This document shows positions 7,752-15,517 of a stretch of DNA of 64,000 nucleotides, in pieces. Source of the DNA: Aromatoleum tolulyticum (GTDB taxonomy: Bacteria; Pseudomonadota; Gammaproteobacteria; Burkholderiales; Rhodocyclaceae); the NCBI RefSeq assembly GCF_900156155.1, contig NZ_FTMD01000020.1:1-64000 (forward strand), given 5' to 3'. Under the pieces are notes generated by a model. It was not told the DNA's origin and did no database searches. It saw only the letters and a list, made by a program, of their open reading frames with translations. Made by a program: the position numbers and the translations under genes. The first letter of the stretch is position 1. Every line of letters starts with the position of its first letter.

Positions 7752-9577
7752 TGCCATGCCGCCCCCGTGCCGGCAAAGGGAAGGGGGTTGGTGACCGGCA
7801 CATAGGTCGAGGCACGGTCGGCGCGCTTGAAGAAGCGGTTGCTCAAATTCGTCTTGGCCGGAAACGGGCTGCCGGCCAGCAGCGCGTTGACGCGCCGGCC
7901 CGAAACCGCATTGCCGTAGCGGTGCTGGTACACGTGCAGGTGGTGGCTCACGATGGACCACAGCCGCGCCGCCAGCGCCGGCCGCCCTGCGCCGAGCTGG
8001 GCGACGACCTCGCACAGGTTGTTGACGAACAGGCAGTAGGCGATGCGGTTCCACCCCTGCTCCTCGTCGTACCACAGCGAGGCGCGCGCACGCTCGCTGA
8101 TGTCGGGCATGGCCGCGGCGGGGTGGCGCGCGGGCGTGAGCTTGACGCCCTCGAAGTCGCGCAGGAAGAGCTGGGCCGGCCAGCCGTGCCGCAAGCCCAG
8201 CACCACGTTCTGCAGGTGCGGTTCGAAGACCACGCCGTGCGCGAAGAACAGGTGAAGCACCGGATGGACCAGCTGCTCGACATAGCCGGAGAACCAGCGC
8301 TCGGTGACGGCATCCGGATGGCAGCGCTCGCGCGCCGCGAGCCCGCCCAGCAGCTCGCGCGTGCGCGCCTCGCCGTAGTAATGGTTGCCGAACAGCGAAC
8401 CGGCCAGGAGAGGCACGGTGCCGGGCGCGCGCAGGGTGTCCACGCTCTGGCGCAGGATCAGGCCGAAGCCCTCGATGACCTCGCGGTTGTGCTCGATGTC
8501 GGCATCCCCCAGGTCCACCGACAGGAAGGCCGGCTCCTCCATCAGCGCGAGGCCGGGAAACTCGCGCGCGAGTTCCGGCAGCAGCGGGCGCAGCACGCGG
8601 TTCACCTGCAGTGCGCTCTCCAGCTCGTACCAGGCGTTCTTGCGCACGCAGTTGGTGATGCGGATGTTCAGCGACAGCTTGTAGAAGTACGGGTTGCCCG
8701 GCTGGTACAGCGTACGGATCGACGAGGTGGGAAAGAAGTCCGGCCCCTGCGTGCCCAGATCCTGCACGCGCCCGCTGGCAAGCGCCTGGCGCACCAGCGG
8801 ATGCCGGCGCAGGTAACCGGCCTGCCACGGATGGACCGGCACCGCGACGCGTTCGCCCGCCACTGCCGGCGCGTTGGCGCAGATCAGCGCGGCGCAGCTT
8901 GCGGCGAGCAGCGATTGCTGCGCGACGTCTTCGCGCGGCACCGCGAACCAGGCCAGCGGGAAGCGCGTGCGCAGCTCCGGGGAGTAGCGCGCCAGATCCT
9001 CGTCGGAAAATCCCTGGCGGCTCTTCGGCGCGGGGTGGAACGGGTGGCCGAAGGTCAGGGATTGCTCGGAATCGATATACGCCTCCACCGGGTCGTCGGG
9101 GATCCGGGACGGCACCGGCAATCCCAGCACCCGCGTATTCACGGCCACGCTGTTGCGGATCTGCTCCATCAGCTCGATGTTGGGCGGCAAGTCGTTCTGC
9201 AAGGCCATCTCGCGCAACAGCAGCGCGGCCAGCTCTTCCCAGTCGAGCAAGGCCCACGGCTTGTTCTCGGCCTTGTGGAATACCGGCGAGCGGAAACGGT
9301 AGTTGCCGGTGATCGAGGCGTCGCTGACCACGGTCAGCAGGCGGTCGCGGACGTGCTGCAGGTGCACCTGCAGCACCTGGCCCTGTTCGCGCTGCACGGC
9401 CATCGCGAGCGTGGCCGGCCAGTCGCACTGGCCCACCGGCGGGCCCACGCGCAAATGGCCGGTGGGCGCCGCGACCTCGCGGCAGTAGCAGCTCAGCAGG
9501 GTTTCCTGGCAGCGCCGGCCGGCGGCCAGCTCGGCCGGGAGCCCCGGCACGGCGGTGTCGTTGCGGAGTGTTTGCAT
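7748..9577 (-). CDS. NRPS-independent siderophore synthetase, IucA/IucC family (PvsD-like)
   Basis: A 609-aa IucA/IucC synthetase, which uses ATP to adenylate a carboxylate of citrate and condenses it with an amine or alcohol. Family signatures seen: GHPFHPAPKSRQGF (ATP-binding region), VPVHPWQ, SSIRTL, KLSLNIRITNCVRKN, EPHLQNVVL and RDFEGV near the C-terminal ferric reductase-like FhuF extension. The start at 9577 is chosen for its AGAGGA ribosome site and family-like N terminus; the longer open frame runs through the MFS gene in another frame. It is the fourth gene of the operon, separated from the MFS gene by 14 bases. By position it corresponds to pvsD; the acceptor substrate is not decided by sequence. 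Confidence 0.9.
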   Translation of the reverse strand: MQTLRNDTAVPGLPAELAAGRRCQETLLSCYCREVAAPTGHLRVGPPVGQCDWPATLAMAVQREQGQVLQVHLQHVRDRLLTVVSDASITGNYRFRSPVFHKAENKPWALLDWEELAALLLREMALQNDLPPNIELMEQIRNSVAVNTRVLGLPVPSRIPDDPVEAYIDSEQSLTFGHPFHPAPKSRQGFSDEDLARYSPELRTRFPLAWFAVPREDVAQQSLLAASCAALICANAPAVAGERVAVPVHPWQAGYLRRHPLVRQALASGRVQDLGTQGPDFFPTSSIRTLYQPGNPYFYKLSLNIRITNCVRKNAWYELESALQVNRVLRPLLPELAREFPGLALMEEPAFLSVDLGDADIEHNREVIEGFGLILRQSVDTLRAPGTVPLLAGSLFGNHYYGEARTRELLGGLAARERCHPDAVTERWFSGYVEQLVHPVLHLFFAHGVVFEPHLQNVVLGLRHGWPAQLFLRDFEGVKLTPARHPAAAMPDISERARASLWYDEEQGWNRIAYCLFVNNLCEVVAQLGAGRPALAARLWSIVSHHLHVYQHRYGNAVSGRRVNALLAGSPFPAKTNLSNRFFKRADRASTYVPVTNPLPFAGTGAAWQ

Positions 9578-9591
9578 GTCTGTCCTCTTGA

Positions 9592-10767
9592 TCAAAGTGC
9601 GCGCGTGCGAAGCCGCACGGCAACGAGCAGGTAGCCGGACGCAGTCGCCAGCAGCGCGGCGCCGAGCAGGTAGGGGGTATGCAGGCCGACGGCTCCGGCT
9701 GCCGCGCCGGCGGCGAGCCCGGCAGCCACGGCCCCCCACTTGGAACTGCTCTCGAACCAGCCGAAGGTGTGCCCGGCGTTGCCCGGCTGCACCACGCTGG
9801 CCACCAGCGCGTGCAGGCCGATGAAACCCGCGGTCATCGCCAGGCCCATCACCAGCCGCCAACCGATCAGCGCGGGCAGGCCCAGCGGCGCGGCCTGCGC
9901 GAGCAGGCTCACCGCCAGCACGCCGAACGCGGCGGCCGGCAGGCCGAGCGCAGGCGCCAGCCCCAGCCGTCGCGAAAGCAGCGGCGCGGCGACCAGGTAC
10001 ACCATGTGCGGCAGTCCGAACAGCAGGCCGGCCGTGGCCGCGGTCAGGCCGGGCAGGCGTTGCAGCAGGTCGGGGATGAAATAGGGGAAGGTCACCACGG
10101 TCGCGAACACGAAGGCGAACTGCAGCGCGTAGATCCGGCGCGGCGTGGCAGCCGGCGAGGCGGCCGCCGGCTGCGCCGGCAACGGGCGCTCCGCCGCCCC
10201 CGGCCCGGATCGACCCGCCGGCAGCCAGACGATCAGCGCCGCGGCAACCAGCGGAAGCAAGGCGAGCCAGCGGTATATCAGGATCGGCGAATCCGTCCCC
10301 ATCCAGATGCCGAGGCAGGCAGGCGCCGCCACCAGCGCGGCGCGCGCCGACCATTGCATCGCGGTCAGCCCGCGCGTCAACGTGGTGCCGCCGGCAACCG
10401 TCGCCAGATAGGCGTTGGATGCCGCAAAGGTCCCGCCCAGCACGCCCTGCAGCACCAGCGCGGCGAGAAAGCCGGCGGTGCTGGTGGCAAAGCCGGCCAG
10501 CAGGAAGCTCGCCGCCAGCCCCAGTTGCGCGCGGACCAGCAGGAGTTTCTTGCCGAAGCGGTCGGCCAGCCTGCCCCACCACGGCGCCGATACCGCCGCC
10601 AGCAATGTCGGCACCACGTAGAAGGCGCCGGCGAGCCACGGCACGTCGTTGTGCAGCGAGCGGTCCAGGATCAGCGCGAAGAACGGCGGCATGCCCAGCG
10701 CAGCGAAGGCGGCGATGAAATGGCAGAGCATCACCACCGCGACCACACGGCGCGTGCCACCGTTCAT
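9592..10767 (-). CDS. MFS transporter, probable siderophore exporter (PvsC-like)
   Basis: A 391-aa major facilitator protein with about 12 hydrophobic helices and the loop 2-3 signature GRLADRFGKK (about residues 64-73). Sitting between the two NIS synthetase genes, it is best explained as the exporter of the finished siderophore, as PvsC and SbnD are in their clusters. The ATG overlaps the stop of the preceding synthetase by 4 bases (ATGA at 10764-10767). No TonB-dependent receptor gene occurs in the window, so uptake must be encoded elsewhere. Confidence 0.87.
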   Translation of the reverse strand: MNGGTRRVVAVVMLCHFIAAFAALGMPPFFALILDRSLHNDVPWLAGAFYVVPTLLAAVSAPWWGRLADRFGKKLLLVRAQLGLAASFLLAGFATSTAGFLAALVLQGVLGGTFAASNAYLATVAGGTTLTRGLTAMQWSARAALVAAPACLGIWMGTDSPILIYRWLALLPLVAAALIVWLPAGRSGPGAAERPLPAQPAAASPAATPRRIYALQFAFVFATVVTFPYFIPDLLQRLPGLTAATAGLLFGLPHMVYLVAAPLLSRRLGLAPALGLPAAAFGVLAVSLLAQAAPLGLPALIGWRLVMGLAMTAGFIGLHALVASVVQPGNAGHTFGWFESSSKWGAVAAGLAAGAAAGAVGLHTPYLLGAALLATASGYLLVAVRLRTRAL

Positions 10768-12578
10768 TGCGCCACCTGCAGGAAGTTCGGCGCGCGCAGG
10801 CCATAGTACTTATTGACGTCGGCGGCGCCGGTCTGCGTCTTTTCCATCAGCGAGGCGGCGGTCAGCAGGTACTTGAGGTAGAGCCTGTCGTCCGCCAGCA
10901 GCACCTGATGCGCGAACGAAACGTCCTCGCCCGCTCCGGCCAGCTCCGCCAGTACCGCCCGGGTGTGATCGCCCACGCGCGCGTAGCTCGCGGCGGGGTC
11001 GGTGCCGAGCCGCTGCGCGATGCCTTCCACCAGCGCGGCGATATTCAGCTGCAGCGTGATGGTGATGAACATCTGCGCGAGGGGAAGCGCGTCGTCAACC
11101 ACGATGCGCGGGTCCTCCAGGCCATCGAGCCGGCCCGCCAGCGCCGGCCAGCGCCGCGCAAGCAACCCCAGGTCGATGCGCGCGGCATCGTTGTCCTTGA
11201 GCAGCAGCCGCAGACCGTCGTCGGCGTAGACCAGCATCGAGTTCTGCTGGTTGGATTCGAGCGCGATGCCATAGCGCAGCCACAGCGTGAGGTGCAGCCG
11301 CAGCGTGAGCGACAGGTAGGCGTCGAACCAGGCCTCGAGGTCGCCGCCGTAGTAGCGCGCGGCAAGCTCTTCGACCACCGTGGTGCCGCCGGCCGCCTCC
11401 GCCAGCAGGCCGGCAACCGGCACCACGGTGGCGTCCGCCAGCGCCTGCACGGGATAGCGGCGCAGGATGAAGCCCAGGAAGGGGCGCTGCGCCACATGGG
11501 CCCCGCTGGCCTCGTCGGTGAATAGAACCCGGCCGCGCATGTCCGCCTCGCGCGCCGCGATCTCGCCAAGCAGGGTCTGGATGCGGTGGCCGTCGCCGAT
11601 GGTGCTGGGCTTGATGGTGCGGATATTCTTGGCGCCCAGCGTGCGGATGGTCAGCGGCAGCTTGACGTGCCACTCCGGCGCATCGATCAGGGTCAGCGAG
11701 CGTACCGACAGCGTGGGGCTTACGCGCAAGCGCGTGCGCGGCGCCCGGATGACTTCGGCGCTCAGGCCGGCTTCCGCCAGAAAACCGTCCAGGTGATGCT
11801 GCCAGACGAACGGGTGCACCGGCACCGGCACGTGCGTCGCCGCGAGCGCGGGCGGCAGGCCGAGGTCGGCGAAGGCCGGCCACGACGCAGGCAGCGCATC
11901 GCCGCTCGGATGGTAGCGCTCGCGCGGCACCGCCAGCCAGTTCAGTTCGAACACGGGCCGGAACTCCGGCGCGTAGCGCGCCAGATCGTCGACGGCGAAG
12001 CCGAGCTTGGCGCGTGCGCTGGGATAGTAGGGATGGTCGAGAAACGCGGCGAGCCGTTCATAGTGCTGCATGCGCACGTCCCAGCGCAGCCGGGCATGGC
12101 CGGGCGCATGGCCGGGCTCTGCGAACCAGCGCGCACGCTCGGCCAGGGCCGCGCCGCGGTGTTCCTGTGCGGCGCGGCACTCCTCGGCATAGGCGGCGAA
12201 CAGCTGCGCGGCCTCGCCGGGCAGGTCCCCGGCGAAGGCGGCCAGCACCGCGTCGATCTCCCGCAGCGGGGTGAAGCCGCCGGCGTCCTCGCGCCACAGG
12301 GGCAGGCCGGTGAGCCGCCATTCCTGCATGTAGCGCGTCGCAGAGACCGGGATCCACAGCACGGCCGCGCCGAGATGGCCGACGCGCAACCAGCGCTGGC
12401 CGGCTTCGGCGGTCACTTCGGGCGGCAGGGCAGCGCTGCCGAGCAGTTCGCCGCGGCTGATGCACTCGCGCACGTCTTCGCGCAGCAGGGCGTCGATGAC
12501 GCGGACGCAGATGTAGTCGGCATCCGCGCCGGCGATGGCGGGAGCGGCCGCACGGAAGGAGGACGGACGGGCGGTCAC
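10764..12578 (-). CDS. NRPS-independent siderophore synthetase, IucA/IucC family (PvsB-like)
   Basis: A 604-aa second IucA/IucC synthetase, clearly different in sequence from the one at 7748-9577. Recognisable blocks: VPVHPFVWQHHLDGF, SVRSLTLIDAPEWHVKLPL and TIRTLGAKNIRTIKPSTIGDG read in pieces, ALESNQQNSMLVY and LLLKDNDAARIDL near the nucleotide site. The start at GTG 12578 is preferred because it forms a GTGA overlap with the stop of the ATP-grasp gene, the same coupling as the other junctions in this operon; a GTG at 12593 is the alternative. Position two in the operon equates to pvsB. Confidence 0.88.
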   Translation of the reverse strand: MTARPSSFRAAAPAIAGADADYICVRVIDALLREDVRECISRGELLGSAALPPEVTAEAGQRWLRVGHLGAAVLWIPVSATRYMQEWRLTGLPLWREDAGGFTPLREIDAVLAAFAGDLPGEAAQLFAAYAEECRAAQEHRGAALAERARWFAEPGHAPGHARLRWDVRMQHYERLAAFLDHPYYPSARAKLGFAVDDLARYAPEFRPVFELNWLAVPRERYHPSGDALPASWPAFADLGLPPALAATHVPVPVHPFVWQHHLDGFLAEAGLSAEVIRAPRTRLRVSPTLSVRSLTLIDAPEWHVKLPLTIRTLGAKNIRTIKPSTIGDGHRIQTLLGEIAAREADMRGRVLFTDEASGAHVAQRPFLGFILRRYPVQALADATVVPVAGLLAEAAGGTTVVEELAARYYGGDLEAWFDAYLSLTLRLHLTLWLRYGIALESNQQNSMLVYADDGLRLLLKDNDAARIDLGLLARRWPALAGRLDGLEDPRIVVDDALPLAQMFITITLQLNIAALVEGIAQRLGTDPAASYARVGDHTRAVLAELAGAGEDVSFAHQVLLADDRLYLKYLLTAASLMEKTQTGAADVNKYYGLRAPNFLQVAQ

Positions 12579-13780
12579 TGTGCGATCTCCCACGCGAGCT
12601 TGCCGCTGAACTGGTCCACCGCGGCGGCCAAGCCGGCGGTATCCGGACCGCTGCCGTGCAACACGCCGACATAGTCCTTGTTGGAGTTCGTGACGTGGAT
12701 CGCGTCACCGACCTTGTGCAAGGGCGTATAGGTCAGGCGGATGCCGTCGCCCTCATGCACGCCGGCCGGGGGCGCGTCGCGCAGCGTGCCTTCCGCGCGC
12801 GCGGTGAAATAGCGGATCCAGGCAGCCCGCTCGGGCACGTCGAGAAGCGGTAGCGGCTGCCCGAGGTGCAGGCGCAGGACCTGTTCGAACAGGGGGAAGC
12901 GGAGGGCTTCGACCAGCAGGAATTCGCGGAAATCGCCGATGCTGCGGTAATTGATCTCGATCAGCCGCGGGCCGCGCGGCGTCAGCACGTACTCGGTGTG
13001 GCAGGCGCCGAAGCCGATGCCGAAGCGCCGGATGACGTCCAGGACCTCCGCTTCCACGGCCGCGGGCAGGCCGGTGCCCCATACCGCCTCGAGTTCGACG
13101 AAGTACGGCGGCGGCGACAGGCTGACCCGGAAGCCCCCCAGCGCCGCCACCTGCTCGCCGTCCCCCAGCGTTTCCAGGGTGTAGAGCGGCCCGTCCAGGT
13201 ATTCCTCCAGCAATAGCGGCTGGCCGGGGTGCGCCCCCCAGACGGCCTCGCACTGCCCGGTCAGCTCGGCGCGGCTGCGTGCAAGACTGACCTGCTGGCT
13301 GGCCACGCCCTCGCGCGGCTTGACCACGCACGGCAGCGGCACCTCGGGCAACGCCGCCAGCGCGGCGGAATCGCACACGACGGCGTGCCACATCGTCTCG
13401 ATGCCCTGCCCGGCCAGGCGCCGGCGCATTTCCGCCTTGTTCTTGGCCGCGTAGGCCGTGCGCCAGTCTTTTCCCGGCAGGCCGAAATAGGCGGCCGCGA
13501 TCGCCGTTGCGGTCTGCAGGTGGTCACTGTTGGAGAAGACGGCGGCGGGCGTGCCGCCACGCCGGGTGACCGCGTCGATCACGGCGATCGGGTTGAACAC
13601 ATCGCACGCGACGATTTCGTCCGGATAGGCGGCCAGGCCGCTCGCCGCGAAATGCGCGCGGTGGGCGTCGACGCAGTCGGTCAGCACTACGACGGACAGG
13701 CCCAGGGCCTTTGCCGCCGGCAGGAAGCCGTCGTTGACCGCGGCCGTCGGCACGTGCGCCAACAGAATGAGTTCTTGCAT
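12575..13780 (-). CDS. ATP-grasp ligase of siderophore pathway (PvsA-like)
   Basis: A 401-aa ATP-grasp enzyme: PCVVKPREGVASQQVSL (lysine of the nucleotide-binding lobe), LLLEEYLDGP and TEYVLTPRGPRLIEINYRS (metal- and ATP-binding acidic and Asn residues). ATP-grasp enzymes ligate a carboxylate to an amine through an acyl-phosphate. As the first gene of a pvsABCDE-ordered operon it corresponds to pvsA of vibrioferrin biosynthesis. The start at 13780 has a GAGGAG site upstream, and the protein begins MQELILLAH as expected; the longer open frame crosses the Fur box and is discarded. It is the gene next to the operator, so its mRNA leader is short (about 50 bases). Confidence 0.85.
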   Translation of the reverse strand: MQELILLAHVPTAAVNDGFLPAAKALGLSVVVLTDCVDAHRAHFAASGLAAYPDEIVACDVFNPIAVIDAVTRRGGTPAAVFSNSDHLQTATAIAAAYFGLPGKDWRTAYAAKNKAEMRRRLAGQGIETMWHAVVCDSAALAALPEVPLPCVVKPREGVASQQVSLARSRAELTGQCEAVWGAHPGQPLLLEEYLDGPLYTLETLGDGEQVAALGGFRVSLSPPPYFVELEAVWGTGLPAAVEAEVLDVIRRFGIGFGACHTEYVLTPRGPRLIEINYRSIGDFREFLLVEALRFPLFEQVLRLHLGQPLPLLDVPERAAWIRYFTARAEGTLRDAPPAGVHEGDGIRLTYTPLHKVGDAIHVTNSNKDYVGVLHGSGPDTAGLAAAVDQFSGKLAWEIAQ

Positions 13781-13830
13781 GATGCTCCTCGTGTCGGGGT
13801 TGAGTCGTTCAGCGGGCGCAATCTTAATAC

Positions 13831-13849
13831 GGAAATGATTTCCATTCTC
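13831..13849 (-). promoter_or_regulatory. Fur box of the siderophore operon
   Basis: On the minus strand GAGAATGGAAATCATTTCC matches the 19-bp Fur consensus GATAATGATAATCATTATC at 14 of 19 positions, and further GAGAATGA-type hexamers extend it to about 13860. It lies 51 bases before the ATG of the first gene, so iron-replete Fur would block the whole six-gene operon. An AT-rich TATTAA downstream may be part of the -10 region. Confidence 0.85.
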
Positions 13850-13987
13850 ATTCTCATTACAAACGGAGAAACATCCGCGGCGGGAGCGGCATCGTTGCGT
13901 CACCCCCTGCCCGGAGTGCCGACGGGGAGCCGTGATCCGGCGGGCGATAGGAACGGTAGGGGGTCGGCATGCGGCCGCCGGCTTGCG

Positions 13988-14020
13988 GCCGGCAAGTCGC
14001 GCCGGCAAGTCGCGCCGGCA
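13988..14020. repeat. Short tandem repeat at secretion-operon 3' end
   Basis: GCCGGCAAGTCGC occurs twice in direct succession and a third, partial copy follows, just after the last pseudopilin stop codon. It is GC-rich and may be the remains of a terminator or simple slippage; nothing else is seen in the roughly 240 bases between the two minus-strand operons besides the Fur region. Confidence 0.5.
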
Positions 14021-14022
14021 GC

Positions 14023-14640
14023 TCAGCGCGTGAGCTGGAAGGGCGAGACGGTCGGGGCCGGGCGCGGTGCGCGGGCGGCGTCGATCACGCTCTGGCGCGG
14101 GTCGATGGCGACCGCCGGGGCGCCGGTCGGCCCCGGTTTGATGTTCGCGCCGGCCTGCGCGGCGGTGGCGCTGAAGGCGCGTTCGGCGACGAACTGCCAG
14201 TCCGCATAGCTTTCCATGCCTTCGAATTCGGCCCATTCGGGCGGGAAGCGGCCGCGCTTGAGCGGCGCGTCGCGCGACTGGCTGAACACGCCGACGATGC
14301 CGCCGTCCGTGCCGCGGATCAGCCCCCAGTCGGTGCTGCGCGTGATCGGGTCGGCGTACAGGCGGCGCAGGTAGTGGCGCGGTGTCGGGCTGCGCTGGTC
14401 GGTGACCAGCTCCTCCAGGCGCTGCGGAAAGCGCTTCACCTCCGGCGAATTCTCGTAGTACAGGCGCAGCGCGCGCGCGTACTGCGAGCCGACCCACAGC
14501 AGCTCGCGTTCACGGGCGCGCAGGCTGGACGTGGACCACAGCTGCGCGGTACCCACCAGCGCCAGCGTCATCAGCACGACCAGCACCAGCACGCCGATGT
14601 AGGTGAAGCCACGCTCGCGCTCGTGTGCGTCCGGCGGCAT
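14023..14640 (-). CDS. Type II secretion pseudopilin-like protein, last gene of secretion operon
   Basis: A 205-aa protein with a prepilin-like N terminus: short charged leader RERG, then FTYIGVLVLVVLMTLALVGTAQLW; the cleavage-site G-F is present, but residue 5 of the mature protein is glycine-valine rather than the canonical glutamate, as in GspK-like minor pseudopilins. LRLYYENSPEVKRFPQRLEELVTD and the YLRRLYADPIT block resemble the GspG-type globular domain. The rest is Pro/Ala-rich. The start at 14640 follows the upstream stop directly; a GTG at 14649 is possible. The missing Glu5 suggests a tip-complex role rather than a major subunit, which is inference. Confidence 0.75.
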   Translation of the reverse strand: MPPDAHERERGFTYIGVLVLVVLMTLALVGTAQLWSTSSLRARERELLWVGSQYARALRLYYENSPEVKRFPQRLEELVTDQRSPTPRHYLRRLYADPITRSTDWGLIRGTDGGIVGVFSQSRDAPLKRGRFPPEWAEFEGMESYADWQFVAERAFSATAAQAGANIKPGPTGAPAVAIDPRQSVIDAARAPRPAPTVSPFQLTR

Positions 14641-14642
14641 GG

Positions 14643-15029
14643 TTACCACTCCGCGTAAGGCGTCCCGTCGCGCGCGTTGCCCTCGGCGCCGCTGCGCACG
14701 TCGCCCACCGCGCCGCTCGCGCCGCCCTGCGGCGGCACGATCACCCAGCTGTCGTTGCGCTGCGTGATCGGGTCGGTCGGGACGCTGCGCAGGTAGCGCT
14801 TGTCCACGAGCGCCTGCAGCGACTCGGGATAGGCGCCGGTGTCGCCGTAATGGTGGTCCACGGCGTCGCGCATCACCGCGAGGGTCTGGCGCAGCGCGGT
14901 GTCCTCGGACTTCTCCAGGCTGCCGAAGTAGCGCGGCGCGGCGATCGCGAGCAGGGTCGCGATGATCGACAGCACGACCAGCAGTTCGATCAGCGTGAAG
15001 CCGGCGCGTGATTGGTGCGGGGTATCCAT
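14643..15029 (-). CDS. Type II secretion major-type pseudopilin (GspG-like)
   Basis: A 128-aa type IV prepilin-like protein: leader ending SRAG followed by FTLIELLVVLSIIATLLAIAAPRY, with Glu5 and the hydrophobic assembly helix. The domain after the helix (DAVDHHYGDTGAYPESLQALVDKRYL, read in parts, and RSVPTDPIT) is GspG-like. It is processed by a prepilin peptidase not encoded in this window. ATG 15029 is used because GAGGA precedes it by 5 bases. Second of three pseudopilin genes at the end of the operon. Confidence 0.85.
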   Translation of the reverse strand: MDTPHQSRAGFTLIELLVVLSIIATLLAIAAPRYFGSLEKSEDTALRQTLAVMRDAVDHHYGDTGAYPESLQALVDKRYLRSVPTDPITQRNDSWVIVPPQGGASGAVGDVRSGAEGNARDGTPYAEW

Positions 15030-15037
15030 CGCGGTCC

Positions 15038-15508
15038 TCACCACTGGCGGTAGGGCACGCCGTTCATCCCCTCGCCGCTCGCGAGCGAGAAGACGTCGAA
15101 GACGTCGGCGCCGGCGCGCGGGTTGTCGGGCGGGCTGTCGTAGGCGCGCAGGCCCCAGGTATCCTCGGGCGGCAGCTCGGGGGCGGCGAAGGGGTCACGC
15201 GGGATGCTGCGCAGGAAGTAGATGCGCCTGCCTTCGGCGTTACGCACGTCGCGCACGCCGTCGGCCAACACGCGCAGCGTCGGCGGATAGCCGCTGGCAT
15301 CGGCGAGCTTGTCGATCTGGCCGGAGTCGGCCGCGAGCTTGTAGGCGTCGATGGCGTCGCGGATGCGGTACAGCGCGCTCTTCAGCTCCTGCTCCTTGCC
15401 GCGGCGCACGACGGTCTCGGTGAGCGGCGCGGCGATGCTGGCGAGCAGCGCGACGATCGCCACCGTGATGACGACCTCGACGAGGGAGAAGCCGCGTGCG
15501 CGCCGCAT
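15038..15508 (-). CDS. Type II secretion pseudopilin (GspG-like)
   Basis: A 156-aa prepilin-like protein with a very short leader (MRRARG) and FSLVEVVITVAIVALLASIAAP with the conserved Glu5. The globular part contains ALYRIRDAIDAYKLAADSG, YPPTLRVLADGV and FLRSIPRDPF, the last being the calcium-loop region of GspG-type pseudopilins. It lies 9 bases after the secretin gene and 8 bases before the next pseudopilin gene, with a GAGGA ribosome site. Together these three pseudopilins plus the GspG at 39.8 kb give the system four candidate pilus subunits. Confidence 0.85.
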   Translation of the reverse strand: MRRARGFSLVEVVITVAIVALLASIAAPLTETVVRRGKEQELKSALYRIRDAIDAYKLAADSGQIDKLADASGYPPTLRVLADGVRDVRNAEGRRIYFLRSIPRDPFAAPELPPEDTWGLRAYDSPPDNPRAGADVFDVFSLASGEGMNGVPYRQW

Positions 15509-15517
15509 CGTCCGTCC

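Noticed and set aside
5741-13780. Staphyloferrin B cluster
   Set aside because: SbnA/SbnB diaminopropionate genes and the third synthetase are missing, and an ATP-grasp gene plus gene order fit vibrioferrin better.
13988-14020. Short GCCGGCAAGTCGC repeats as a CRISPR or integration site
   Set aside because: Only two full copies without spacers or flanking cas or integrase genes.
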